Assembly (NCBI GenBank): GCA_025201805.1
Contig: MU619272.1
Location: forward strand, 158,380-222,379
Reading direction: 5' to 3'
From: Parasitella parasitica
Taxonomy: Eukaryota; Mucoromycota; Mucoromycetes; Mucorales; Mucoraceae
DNA length: 64,000 nucleotides
The translations under genes were made by a program, and so were the position numbers. Numbering within the stretch: position 1 is the stretch's first letter; each line of letters opens with the position of its first letter. Shown one piece after another: positions 25,705 through 37,690 of the stretch. The notes beneath the pieces are model-generated. The model saw nothing but the letters and a program-made list of their open reading frames with translations. It searched no databases and was not told the origin of the DNA.

Positions 25705-26147
25705 CAGTATCAAATATACGACAGTTTTGATTATTTCCTTCATGGATAGCATCTTCCGAGCTGTTTATGCCAGCTACTAACAAAGGCATCTAAACAAGTA
25801 GGTTAAATCAGCAAACGTTTACGTGAACAATGACTGCGCAAAGACATACATTGGGATGACAAGCAATTGACATTGGACAATCCTCCTTGTCAGACAATAA
25901 CACTGTATCGATTTGCTCCAATTTGCGATTCTGTTCGTCTACTTTGAAGGATATCTACCCAGAAAGCGTTAATCACGCAACAAACCCCATCTTATCAACA
26001 ATGTTAAATTACCAGATTATTCTTTACGCCAGAGCGATTTGGTCCGCCTCCGCCGCCAGCAATCAGGATATCATCTGCCGTAAAATCGAGACCATATACT
26101 GGAAAATCGACCTTGCTTTTTATAATTATTGGACGAACAACACCCAT
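24545..26147 (-). CDS. SEC12: Sec12-type Sar1 guanine-nucleotide exchange factor
   Basis: ER-membrane WD40 protein (Sec12/PREB family) that loads Sar1 with GTP to start COPII vesicle budding. Exons: 26147-26013, 25954-25850, 25789-25266 (contains a 67-nt A tract on the coding strand), 25214-25041, 24991-24910, 24848-24704 and 24654-24545. Read straight through, this gives 424 residues in frame. Family marks are the N-terminal FPVYGLDF and GGGGGPNRSGVKN, the internal WD blades RFSRSGNYLVTGFSDGKISV and AHGFAITSLAFNSSGKYLAS, and a C-terminal transmembrane anchor FITLDMFLFALWIHVLVEMV followed by DKGTLSFK. The A tract follows FDTE and precedes KLHMKLTLS. It is either an intron whose donor I cannot find, or a real but unlikely poly-Lys insert of about 22 residues. 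Confidence 0.85.
25638..25704. repeat. 67-nt T homopolymer inside the Sec12-type gene
   Basis: An uninterrupted run of T on the plus strand, poly-A on the coding strand. It is by far the longest homopolymer in the window. It sits where the Sec12 family has a variable loop. The assembled length of such a run is unreliable. Confidence 0.9.
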
Positions 26148-26453
26148 AACAACAATTTTTATTTAAAATAACAAAGAAAAATATAGCGAAATTAGCATGA
26201 ATAATGAATTATGGGGATTGTGGAAAAAACAAATTAATGGTGACTACGTGGTTCAAAAAGTGACACAAAAGGAGATTGTTCCCATAGCAACGGATTCAGG
26301 AACGAAATCCGCATTGTGCATTTTGATTACATTTTGCCAAGTAACAAAGAAATTATTATAATATGGTACATAATGTGAGAATAATTTGGCCTGCATTGCA
26401 TGAAATTATCCATTTTTGGAATAAAAATACATTAAGAGATGTTTTTTTTTTTG
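26148..26453. other. upstream region of the Sec12-type gene
   Basis: About 300 bases between two minus-strand genes. No ORF, repeat or RNA signal recognised. It should include the Sec12 promoter and the 3' UTR of the 73-residue gene. Confidence 0.5.
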
Positions 26454-26675
26454 CTAGTTTTCATCAGGTTCAAATGAGGAGAGGTCTTCATCAGATGGAG
26501 TGCGGTCATATTCCGTTGCTGAATGAGTGTAGTAGATTGTGTCGACAGTGTAAAATCGAACTGATTTTCCACTTTTGCTGCCATAACTGTTTGTAGAACT
26601 TGTTGATCTTTTTCTGCTTAGATTGGTCTTAAGTTGAGTAGAGATACGACGCCAAGTACGAGAAATTGAAATCAT
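26454..26675 (-). CDS. small protein with an RVxF-like and EYDR motif
   Basis: Single-exon ORF of 73 residues starting at an ATG. The N-terminus is basic (SRTWRRIS, SRKRS). The middle carries KSVRFYTVDTIYYTHSATEYDR and the tail is acidic (SDEDLSSFEPDE). The SVRF core followed 16 residues later by EYDR parallels the C-terminal block of the Bni4-like gene at about 1440-1530, where SLSF is followed by AQEYDRR. SVRF fits the PP1-docking RVxF pattern, so a phosphatase-regulatory role is possible; that is inference only. Coding status is supported by the motif and by a full ORF with ATG, not by length. Confidence 0.6.
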   Translation of the reverse strand: MISISRTWRRISTQLKTNLSRKRSTSSTNSYGSKSGKSVRFYTVDTIYYTHSATEYDRTPSDEDLSSFEPDEN

Positions 26676-27370
26676 TTTATGTATTGATGGTGAGTTAAAA
26701 AGAAAAAGGAAGAAATGAAGGATCCAAAGGAAATTTTCATGCTATATTTATACTTCTTCGACATGTCATGTTTTCTTTATGCGGGAATTAAGGGACTTTG
26801 CCTAAACTCAACCCCAGCAATGTGTGTGTTTATTGCATGCATACTATAAACTTCTTGCTTCTCTATTGCACACACACACAATTTCTCTCTGCAAGTAGCA
26901 ATACATGCCATGTGTGTATTTAGAAGATCATATATCGAGTGATTGAATTGTCCTAATTTAGTGCACCGTTAATTTTTAACCGCCAAGATGCCGATTTTTG
27001 TAATAGATTGACAGACCCATAGACCGTTACATTGAACCGGTTTTTTTTACAAAATAACTCATATCATAAGCTATCATATTTTGTCAATTCGTTCTGTTTA
27101 TTAGATAAAAAACCAACTCGGCAAAATCAATCTAACTATTTATCGAGAGAAATGACATAAAATGGTATAAATGTATTAATAAAACGAAGATGGTAATAAA
27201 TACCGCTTTCGATCTTGGGTTGGTACAAGAAAATGGACCAAACATCTTCTTTATTTTTGAAAAGTTGTATTTACTAGATTTGAAATCAATTTTGACATGA
27301 TGGAAACCAAGTTTTTAAATTTTGGATGTTTATGTATAATGATCTCCACCAGACGATTATGCGGCTTCCC
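26676..27370. other. AT-rich intergenic DNA
   Basis: Upstream region of the small SVRF gene. It includes a (CA)n stretch near 26869-26880. Nothing else recognised. Confidence 0.5.
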
Positions 27371-27790
27371 ATTTGTCCCAGCACTGTAAAATTGCATGTT
27401 AGGTGCAGCTGTGGCAACGATTACTTCTTGGCTTGTACTGATAGGTGTGGGCTAGTCTCTTTTTTTTAACACCTTTGGGCAATCCACAAAATAAACATGC
27501 ATTAGGATAATATTGCTCAGGATGGATAGTCATGTACCCTCCCGCTCCAAATATATAGTGTGCCGCTGGTATGATAGAATTGCCGCAACTGATGCTACTG
27601 ATTTGATGATTATTAGATCCGCTTCTATAAAAGCTCGCAGAATCCATACAGCAATGTATATTTAGATATAAGATGACAGACAAGAAAAAAAATAACCGAG
27701 GATGAGTTTGTTGGTGTCTTAGACTATCGACAATCAACTGTGGCTCTTGAAGCAATGCTGCATGAAAGCATGTGCCGTCCTGCAGCCATA
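27371..27790 (-). CDS. possible gene or gene fragment, unrecognised
   Basis: An ORF runs 27755-27399 on the minus strand and can be extended upstream, through a possible acceptor near 27775, into DGTCFHAALLQEPQ. The C-terminal part contains HPEQYYPNACLFCGLPKG and a Lys-rich KKKRLAHTYQ segment, which look coding in composition. The middle (FFFLSVILYLNIHCC) probably covers an unspliced intron. I do not recognise a family and cannot fix start or splice sites. It may be a decayed gene. Confidence 0.3.
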
Positions 27791-29151
27791 TTTACATCTC
27801 TAAACATATATGTATGCTTTGGACATGGGATTCATCAAGTAACTGAACAATCTGTTATGTTTTCTGATAAAAGTGCTTAACAATATATTGCCGAGATATT
27901 ACTTCAACTTGTGGATGCTTAAAACAGTATCGGCTCTAACTCTATAAAGCAAAAATGTTTCGTTGATTTGTCAATGTTTGTCAATGTCTGTCGCCTATCA
28001 AGTTGTAGTACAGTACATCAATTAACACACTATTTAACTAATGTAGTATAACAATACAGCTGCCTAAACACTATATTGATAGCTTGATGCCATTCTCAAA
28101 CCATATAAGTTTCGTGTGATTCAAACTTTTATTCATTCTGTACAATCATTCATCCTATATTTTGAGCTATTTTGGATTTATAATTGACATTTTCTAAATG
28201 ACAATCTTTCTTCAAACTTGCATAAATGATGTATTCCTGCTTAAATTAGTTTTTAATCGATTTATGTCTTGATATTCTTGAAGCTAAATTTAGAATTTGA
28301 ATAACTGCTTTGTTAACAATCTAAATGTTCAAATATTATATAAAGCTATTCTTGTAAGAAGTTAGAAAAATGTGAATCTTTTTGACCTTTATTATATAGA
28401 ACGCGTATATTATATAACAGCTCCAGCTTTACGATTCCCAGATGTGATTTATTAAAGAAAATATCTAATTATACAAACAACGAACAGTATTATACAATTG
28501 ATGTAAGAATGCAGGTTTCGTCCAGAATGATAGAAATAACCTAACAAGCAATAGTCAAAACTTGTTAAAATTTGGATACGCTGTGGAATGGTGCAAACGA
28601 GTAGAGTTGTTTGACTAAAGGTGGAGCCTCTGTTAATTATTTTGCAGTGATGTTATTAGATATTCAAAATCATGGTGTAGTGAGGTACAGTTATTATAGT
28701 AGTATTAGGATGTATACTTGCCTTGGACCCCAAATCCGTACCTAAAAATGACCTTGAAGGTTGACCCAAAGTTAAAAACTGAGAATCGAATATGAGGTTT
28801 GGGGTTCAAACATGGCAAAATCTGAAAAATGGTCAGAGGTACACAAGGGTCAGATATGTTGTAGAATGGTGCAAAAGGAAAAGATTTCAGCTAAAGGTTG
28901 TAGATCTATCGCTTAGTAGTTTGCAAAGATATTAGAGATTGCAAATTAAAGCCTTTTAGCAAGGAAAAAGACAATGGTTTAAATTGTGTAGCATTTACTT
29001 CAACCAAAATAAATCTGCATAAAAAACTGGTTTATGGCGGGTTACATTCAGCATATCAGCTATCGAAAATGGATAGTTACAAAGTACGTAATTATATCGA
29101 TAGTAACAAAGGCAAGCATAGTTTTATAATTAATATAGTTTGGTGCATAAT
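27791..29151. other. 1.36 kb AT-rich region with a diverged duplicated segment
   Basis: No coding exons seen. Two stretches beginning GTGGAATGGTGCAAA (about 28583) and GTAGAATGGTGCAAA (28861) share a further collinear series of matches over about 80 bases: CTAAAGGT, GTTAATTATTTTGCA versus CTTAGTAGTTTGCA, and TATTAGA. This suggests an old tandem-type duplication with a spacing of about 278 bases. Confidence 0.45.
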
Positions 29152-30987
29152 TTAGTTTTTCCTCTTGTTTAACGCCGTCTTAATATAATGCTCCAGCAGT
29201 TCAATGCAAACACTAGCATCCTCTAAAGAATCGTGGCCTTCAGTGCCAGTCTGAATAAATTTCTTTAAATGAATCGATGTTAGTCCTCGCAAACTGTTTC
29301 GGTATGGTAAGCCATTCTTATGAGGAAAAAGCTATGTAGACACAGTTTCATTAGAACGCATATTCTGATGAGAGAAAACAAAAATACTAACAGCTACTGT
29401 ATCAATCACATTAGTATGGATGATTCTTAATGCATTCAGATCATTTTCAAGGCCATGGCCAACAATAACGGTATCCTGATCAATGTGTTTAAATAGCTCT
29501 TTCCTTAGGCCGTTCAAGTCAAACTTGGCCCCTTCTAGTGTTGTGATGCCACTGTAACGTGAATTCAAATCCACAATCATGTTAAATGGCAGGACTAACT
29601 CGTCCACAAGAACCTTCATGTCCTCATCAACAGCAGTTAAACGAATTAGCTCCATTCCTGCGGTCGTGTAACCCATTTCGCAATCCAGTGCCACCAATCT
29701 TTGTCTCTTATCCGAGCTTACGCGCAAAGGCGCCTTTACATACGGAATCTTTTTGTGCAGAACAGCTGCATCTTCGTCTTTATACACATGTGGGCCTCTT
29801 GTACACCCCACACTTCCCAAAGGATCTTCACAGCAAGCGTATACCTTTTCTTTTAAACCGTCCACTTTCATCATCCTCATTCTATTAGGATGGTAAACAC
29901 AAGCGTCCATATCGTCTTTATCCAAAACGGCCTTGATCAAATAATCTTGTCGACAGCGATCGCATTCGTGAATACTTCCCACCATGTCAACTGCTTTCCA
30001 AGTGTTTGTGTCGCTCTCCTTCAACACTTCAGGCAGTGGATATTTTAATTCCTTTAGCATATCCAGATCCAGAACACATTCCGTTATTCTACTTATCCAA
30101 GCCGACTTTAAAGCTTCCTCCTCTTTGGGATCAATCCATTCACCATCTAAACCAACGTCCGTAGCACAAGTGCTGAGAGGCCGTTTTTTGAGATGCATCA
30201 ATACGTTTGTTGCAGCTTGCTTGTAGCCTGCCTGGTTGGATGTAGCTGCTAAAATTTTTTCTTCTTGCTGCTTTGCATGATCGGTTGCCACAGTAGGACA
30301 TTCTGCTAGGATAGGGCCGTAAATGCGAGCATACGCTTCATACAGTTTGGTTGCAATCAACTAGGGAATGCTGATGCTAAATTATTCGGATAAGCTAAAC
30401 AGCTTATTTTCTGTCTTACCTGTCGCATCTTTAATGGGATAGTCGACTTGATGTTTGGGACAACCGTAGGTGGTCCTGTAGCTTTTGCTTTGAACTGCCA
30501 AATGAATCCAGGTCAGCTTGCCTTTCTGCATCACATTATGTCAAAACTCACTGTGGCTGTGTGTGCTGTCCTCTTTCTAGCTTCGACTGCACTTATGCCG
30601 CTTGCAGGCCTTGCTGGCAGAGGCGCTGGTTTTGGGGGTCTGTTCATTATAGATGAAGACGATTCATACTTTTTTGAAGCAGCTACTATCTTTGGAGCTG
30701 TCCTTGGTACTACAATATTTGCTATTTACAACAGTACTTGGAGATATAAACATCGCATTACCTTCTGGAATAAGCGTTGGGATTAAAGGGGCTGGTCTTT
30801 TTACATTCAAAGAAGCCACAGGTTCAGTTTTTTTCGCTGGGCCTGCTAATTTTTGTCTTTTGAGTTGCTCTGGTATGCAAGCTTCATCCGCCCTTGGCCT
30901 TTTGTGAGAGTAAAAGCAAGGATTTCGAAGACATCTTGGGTACAAGGGACATGGAATTGATTTGAAAAGTCCTAATGATCGAAGCAT
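29152..30987 (-). CDS. REX-type RNA exonuclease (DEDDh) with N-terminal zinc finger
   Basis: 3'-5' exonuclease of the REX3/REXO1 class, which trims structured RNAs. Five exons: 30987-30762, 30721-30552, 30494-30420, 30360-29392 and 29331-29152, giving 539 residues. The N-terminus CPLYPRCLRNPCFYSH is a CCCH-like zinc finger typical of the family. A disordered Pro/Ala/Lys region and a second Cys-rich segment (CDRCRQDYLI) follow. The exonuclease carries ALDCEMGYT (first D and E), GHGLENDLNAL (second D), DTVALFPH (formed across the last intron) and GHDSLEDASVCIELL (catalytic His and last D). All four catalytic acids and the His are present. REX3 and REXO1-like names cannot be separated by eye, so no symbol is given. 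Confidence 0.9.
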
Positions 30988-31164
30988 ATTTGGCCAAGTG
31001 AAAAAAATAAAAAGAACACCCCTTCCTCAATCATGGTTTAATCTATGCTCATCGCCTATTGAAACCTTCTCCTGCTGTCTCCTGCTGCCTTTTCGCTTTC
31101 TCTCACTACCTCCCTCACATGCCCAAGATATCAGTAAACTCAAAATGAAATTCTCTAGATTTAT

Positions 31165-34100
31165 TTATTTGGTATTGTAGCTGTGAATTGAAGTAGCATT
31201 TACTAAGGCTCTGTTACGACTATCGACTTGAGGAGGAATTGCTGTGATTGAAGCGAGGCCGGAATCAGATGAGATATGCCTTCGCTTGTTTGATCTGTTG
31301 CTACGCCAATTCTCGACTTCAATCATATGGTATGTGATACCATTATCAAGCCCAAATGGGTTTGATTCAGGAACTGTCTCATCTGTAACATGTTCGGTTA
31401 TTGCGACAATTCTAGCTACAATCCACTCTCTATTCTGCATTTGGGCCGCAATATTTTCAGTGCTCTTCAAAAAGTAATGGGGAGCATTAATGTTGAAAGC
31501 AGCCCACGGCTTGCCTGACGAATTACGGGTTGGGAGAAGCAAGGTCAAGTCCCCTACTTTAAAACTTTTTGGTATAACATAAACAAAATGTAAGTCATCT
31601 ACATATATCTATTTATCTATCATCAATATTCCATGATTGTCCTACTTTTTAAATGCAATTCGATCAGTCTGCTCTTTGTTCAATGCATCGTATTTCTCTG
31701 TTGTAAAAAAAAAATTAGACTACTGCAAGCAACGGATATTTGCGTGTATGCATACCTTTGATGCTTCGGTATTCTTTCTTGAACTGCTTGGCTTGGTTGT
31801 AAGTATCACGGACATACTTTACAACACTAAATACAAATTTTTGGGTGTTAACAGCAGAAGATAATTGCAGTATTTCATTCCATATAGCAGCATCATCATC
31901 GCTTGGAGTAACCGTTGTCGAAAGAGCAATCAGCTCATTCTTCTCCATTGGCATTTGCAGTTGAGTGACAATTTCAAACATAACATGTTTTCTGAAATCT
32001 TCCAGTTTGTCTGCCATCCTACTTGCAACAGATCTCCATTCGTTATGCGTATCAATGAGATTTGAATAGCCCTCAGTTACATCGGTTAATTCTTGAGTTG
32101 CTGCTTCCAGATTGTCTTTATTGATAGCGAATTCCTTTTCAAACCCTTCTAAATTCTCTCTAAACAGATCCACATAACCATCCAGACTCATTGATTTTAA
32201 CTCTTGGTCACTGGGCCTGAACCGCCTGAGGAGTTTTCTAACAGCGGTGTCTACGGCGCTTTGTTCCTCTCTTATGCTGTTGAGCTCTTCGTTCTTGGTA
32301 TACCAATCGTCTTGGCATTGCTTCACCATGGTTCGAGTCTGCTCTTGCAATTCCTTGATATGTTCAGTAGCCCGATCCTTTTCCTCCATGTCAGCATGTA
32401 GCAGGCTTAGTTGCTCTTCGTATGATGCACGTTCTGTTTCTAATTTATCTTTTAGGGCGTCCATATTTTCACAAAGCTGTTCTAAGCGCCATTGCAATTC
32501 TTGTTTCTCTTGTTGTAGTTGGTTAATTTCATCTTTATGTTTTGATAAAACGGAATCAAGTTTTGATGCATGCTCAATTTCCAAATCCTTCTTTGCTTGT
32601 TTCTCTTTGCCAATCAATGTGTTTAACTGTTGGATTTTCTTCTGGTGATCGATAAGTAGAGAATTGAGCTCCGAGGCATGCTCGATTTCGAGATTCTTTT
32701 TCATACGATTTTCTTCTTCTAGTCGATACTGCAAATCAGATAGCTATGAAGATGCAAAGAGTAGCTGTAAGCGTCCAGTATGAATCTATTATATCGCCAT
32801 TAATTTACCTTGGTATTAAAATCTTCTTCTGCACTGGCAATTCTAAAGTCTGCAGATTTGTCCTTGTTTTTAATTTCGTTCAAGAACTACGCAAAGAAAT
32901 GTCAATCACGCACATCGAAAAAGCAGCCGTTTCGACTTACACTTCGTTTGGCAGATTCGAGATCTTCTTTTTCAGTTTCCAGCTAAAGAAAAAAAAAGGG
33001 GGGGGGGGCTTTGTTGGCACGTAAAGCACTTGATGTATCTTGATAACTTACAATTTTTATAACGTCTTTTAGTTGACTGATTTCTTCTGTTTGGTCCATA
33101 TTTTCTTGTTCTAGTCGATCAATTTCTTCCCTGACAGCACTAAGCTCTGATTTCACAGCGGTCAATTCCTCTTGACATTGATTCTTTTCAGACTGCATTG
33201 ATTCTTTCTCTCGTCGGAGCTCTTCATTATCTCGTTTAAGCTTTTCATTTTGTTCCAATATTGTTTTATCATTGCCGATCAGATGGTATATGGATGAGGT
33301 GGGTGAAGTCAACTTTGAAGATCTGACATCAATAGCATCTATTTCAGGCTTTAAAGACATAGAGCCTTGAATCTCCTCGAGTTGCCCAATATCCTTCACG
33401 TTAAACAAATGGTCTTTTATCGACATTATCCATTGCAATCGCATACCGTCCAATTCTTTCTTCATCTCATTGAGAACGTTGAAGAATGATTTATCCTTGT
33501 CAAACTTCTTTAGTGATCCGCTTGAATCGCTCCGACTACTATTACTTTCAGGACTATTGAATGCTCGAGGACTATCGGCAATTCCAGGTGTATCAACGTA
33601 AAGATGTCGAATGACAGAAATAAATTCGGTTATGTCGTTGATATCCATGTTTATGTGCGTATTCTTATCATTGCCGTTGACTGAAATTTCGGATTGGGGT
33701 GAAGCATTATCGATCTCACGCACTATAAGCACATATAGTAAGTGAACAATAGTCTCTCTCCCCCCCCCAAGGATTTACTCACTGGAAAGTCTAAATGGCA
33801 TATCCTTGACGACCTTTTGTCTAAAATATTCTCTGCGGCTTTCTTCAGTAGATCGATACTGGCCGAGAATATCGCCTATCAAACTTGAATTGGTTACAAG
33901 AAGCTATTACGCAACAATGTCAATAATGAAGTTTAATTCTATACAATAATATTAAAGCGCTTACTGTAGTATATTCCTTTCTACGCAAAAGTTCAATCAT
34001 AATGGCACCCTAATTTCAAATCAATACATGGCAAACCACATCAAGTTGTGGCTACTTACATATGAAAATACAATCTGAGGAAGTATTTGTAGATCATTGC

Positions 34101-35747
34101 CTTTGTATTTTTTGCGAAAGTCTTCCATAAAGCTAGCATTGTTGTCTATTTGGATATTCACTTCATGAAGGATCATTTGGAAGTTCGAAACGGCTTTCAT
34201 GCAACTGATAAGCACAGAAATTGCGTTTTTCTTTGAGTTTAGTAACTGGTCTGTTCTTTTTCGTACAGCTAGTTCGTATTCAGCCATCTTTGGCAATGAT
34301 TCCTCAATATTTATCTGTGCGAAATGTAAAAACGATTCAAAGACCTTGGACGACGATGCATTCTTTGAGCTTTTTCTAGTCTGTTGTGTACTTGCTGCAA
34401 TAGACGTCTCAGCTACAGGAGAGGTGTCGTAGTTAGAGAAGGCAGTTGATTCATCGAAACGAGATTCGTCTAACGATAAAGAATTGAATTGCCCAGATAG
34501 AGGAGTGCTACTCACGAGAGAGAGTTTCTCGTAAGCACGCTGTAAATCCCGCTTCATTTTGCTTTGTTTTTGTTGCAGTGCTTTTCTGTAGCTGGTAATT
34601 TCCTGAAAAATATCACGCAGAGTGTACATGTTGATGCTTTTCTGAACTCTATCTTGTAAAAATCTGGTATCAGTATCGATTTCTTGGAGAAAAGTCTTTA
34701 ATTCGAGAAAATCTTTTGACAAACGATCGCATAATTTCACAGTATCTGATTTGATTTCGAAAATAGCCTGTTGATCTACAAAATCAATGAGGTACTGTTT
34801 GGATTGATCTTCAGGAATCAAGACGGATTTTACTGAATCGTGTATTTGTAGTTTGTTCAAGAACAGCAGGTCTCGCTCCACATTGGCAAGGATTGGCTTT
34901 TGTTTTGATAGCTCTTGTTCCACTCTGCGAAGATATCTAGAAAGTTTTGCTTTTGTAGGGTTGGTATGTGTTTCCAGGTTTTTCATTGCTACATTTAATG
35001 CATTTCGCTGAATTTCATGTTCATTGACCAATCTGCCAGACAACTCATAATGCGTAGTTACTGCGTCTATTAATGACTGATGCATGATTGAGTAACAGTT
35101 TATCTATGAGACCATGTGTTTAGTTTTACCCTGCTGTAGTTATCAATTGCGTTGAATAATTTCAAGGTCTCTTTGCAGGCTTCGTCTTTCGAGAGTGTTT
35201 TCAACGATCTTTTAAACTGTTTTGTCAACGAGGTTCCTACATGACATTAACATTTAGTCTTGTGCAACCTGACTATGCCACAAGTGTGCCTTTTCTTACC
35301 GTCAATTGGGAGTATTGTACGTTCTAACACAGGTATCTCTTCCTCTAGCAACAGCTGCATATTCTCGTTTTCTTCAGAAAGATAGCATCTGGTATCATAG
35401 CATAAAACGATAGACTCGTCCTATGGAGACAAATAATAAAAAGCTGAGTATATAGCATCCTGCCATTGTTGACAAAAAAAACATACACTTCCTTGGGATT
35501 GAAGAACCCGAAGTAGATTTGTATCTTTTACTTGGACGCCTAGACTCGTCATCAGCACTTGTTTATCGATAGGCACTCCGCAAGCGTTCTCTATTGCTTC
35601 TTTCAAATCGGATAATCTGTGTGGTGAGGAAGGCTAATCGGTTAATTCTTTGCAACTGCTTTTTTGACATGTTTGTTTTTACGTTTTGATATTGCTGGTA
35701 TTGAAGCACTTTATCTGTATCCCTGTTTCCGACCTATACACTTTCAT
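31165..35747 (-). CDS. ATG11: autophagy scaffold Atg11
   Basis: Scaffold for selective autophagy that links cargo receptors to the Atg1 kinase. Thirteen exons: 35747-35683, 35616-35487, 35420-35300, 35236-35130, 35103-34060, 34009-33965, 33903-33783, 33722-33052, 32982-32941, 32886-32809, 32743-31756, 31697-31646 and 31564-31165, giving 1287 residues. The N-terminus (KVYRSETG, LSDLKEAIENACGVP, LMTSLGVQVK) is the ubiquitin-like fold of the RB1CC1/Atg11 family. Long heptad coiled coils fill the middle (33560-33060 and 32740-32100). The C-terminal Atg11 domain reads FKVGDLTLLLPTRNSSG, WAAFNINAPHYFL and REWIVARIVAI. Intron 33051-32983 contains an 11-nt G tract on the plus strand. Every junction keeps frame. 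Confidence 0.93.
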
Positions 35748-36150
35748 CTTGGTTTGGTTATACTGAAGAAAAAGGGAAAAAAAGAAAAGAGGAAACTGGA
35801 AGAAATGAAAATCAAGTGTTTTTTATTTCTTTTTTTGGCATAAGCTCTATCTCATTCGCAAATGCGTACAGTATCACACGACACTTGCTTGTTAAGGAAA
35901 TAAAGCGTTGAGATCCTTACATATTATCCCAAAGCTAACATATCAAAATACACATATAATAATTAATCAAATCGTAGAAGAAAACTTCGGCAAAGCACGT
36001 TCTTCTGATACAAATAACTCCCACTGTTGCCTTGCCATTGAGAGGTTCCTTTTTATAATTATAATGCAAATGAAAAATTCAGTCTTTTACGCATCCCGTA
36101 ATTTACTTTCGTCCAAAAATACTTTCTGATCAAAAGACCAAGTGGTTCAA
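35748..36150. other. ATG11 upstream region
   Basis: AT-rich sequence between the ATG11 start and the retrotransposon fragment. Only an unremarkable 73-codon ORF (35908-36129). Presumed promoter of ATG11. Confidence 0.4.
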
Positions 36151-37690
36151 ACCTTGGCATAAGAGAGTGACTAAAGACCAAAAAAATTATCCTTTGAATG
36201 GAACGAGAGCCACCGTTGGATTATGTTTCAAGAAAGCCTGTTGAAAACAGGTCCAGAAGCTCGTTTTTCTGTTCCCATCGAGTACCTGGACTCTGCCCAA
36301 AACTCAGAGTGGATTTGGGGCGCTAAATGTTCATCTTCAATACTGCATTATACTTTAGTTGGATTCAACCTCTTCTATTAAGCCCTTCTCAATTGGCGAG
36401 TATAGATCACTTGTATAGCATGTTAATTCATTATATCGAGAACATCAATCACACTGCCCATCATCATATTCCCTTGCTTCTGTCTAACCCCCCAGAGGAA
36501 GTTTCATTCGGAAAGGACGGATCGCAACCATAGATATTATATTTCACTGTATTGACTCCATTCCAAGAACTATGACACTGTCCGGCTCAATCATCACTCT
36601 GCTCTGTAATTATTGCTACAAGTTGTCTTCTTTCCACGTCGTCTCAGTCCATTCCGGATCCCTTAAAAGATCAGGGACATGACAGTTTCGGATGTGTTTC
36701 TATGGTACACGATGCTGTAGACAGTTTCTGCATTGAAAAGATACCCAGGATACTTTGCTTCGTCATTGGAAACAGGCTCCTGCCACACTCTTTCATGCAT
36801 TCAGTTTGGGGAGCCACAATTGCAACCCTTTTTCCAACCGTTGTGCTGTCCGAGCGAGTCCCCTAACACGTCGTCTGCAGTGTTCTCAATGATTGACATT
36901 AATCCTTTTGCGCTCCATTTCGCATTTCCGGATGAGGCCAACATATTCTCCGAGATCTCCACCAAGTCTTTTTGACAGCTTTGCTCTATTCTTTTTGTGC
37001 CAACGCATTTGATTTCACTCTGCTCTGACTCATGGAGATTGTTTTGGTCATTAGCTGTGACGATGATACAGAGAAATGTCGTATACCGATTAAACACCAA
37101 CAGCATCCCGCATAAATCCCTCCTCCATAGAATTTTTCCAGATCAGCAACCTTCCCCACTATGTGCTGTTTGCTCACTCACAGTTAATTCCTCTACCCAT
37201 TTTCTCTTCTGTTGTCCAGTCAAAGTCAAATTTTGGCAGACTGTTGTATTCGAATTTCTGTGGTCCACGGCCTCCATCAATGCTATTATTGCGCCTATAC
37301 TCTCTCTCTCTCTATTTCTATACTATTTGCTATAGCCAGCACAGCGCTGTCATTGGGCATATCTTGGTTTTCATAGCCTTGGCTAACATTTGGAGAAATC
37401 ATTTCCGCTTCATCTTTGGTGACATTCCTTTCGCTGCAGCCGTGGTACTGGCCAGCATCCAATTCAATTTATTCCAACGCATTGATGAAGATACAGTCCA
37501 TTCCACACTGCAGCATACGAGTAATGTCATCGTAATATCATTCCAATGAAGAAACCCCTTTTCTAATTATTCATTTATTTGATATTATATTATTCACTTT
37601 GTTTTAATATCATTTAGCCTTCCATGTCTGGCGTCCGCCTCTTGAGCCAGTCTTACCACTAGGCTTTACACAGAGGAATCAATAAAAAAA
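36150..37690 (+). mobile_element. 5'-truncated non-LTR (LINE-type) retrotransposon fragment
   Basis: Protein-like segments on the plus strand in changing frames match the C-terminal tail of LINE reverse-transcriptase polyproteins. Near 36997-37250 the reading contains RNVVYRLNTNSIPHKSLLHR followed by CAVCSLTVNSSTHFLFCC and KFWQTVVFEF, a zf-RVT-like zinc motif at the end of such ORFs. Related segments lie at 36327-36533 and 37350-37549 (NIWRNHFRFIFG). No polymerase YxDD block or endonuclease is present, so this is the 3' end only. Stops and frame changes break it. The 3' limit is placed near the A-rich end at about 37688. Confidence 0.7.

Noticed and set aside
25701-25789. GTATAT at about 25724 as a hidden donor for the poly-A region of the Sec12-type gene
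   Set aside because: Joining it to the TCTATAG acceptor breaks the reading frame of the conserved KLTLS block.
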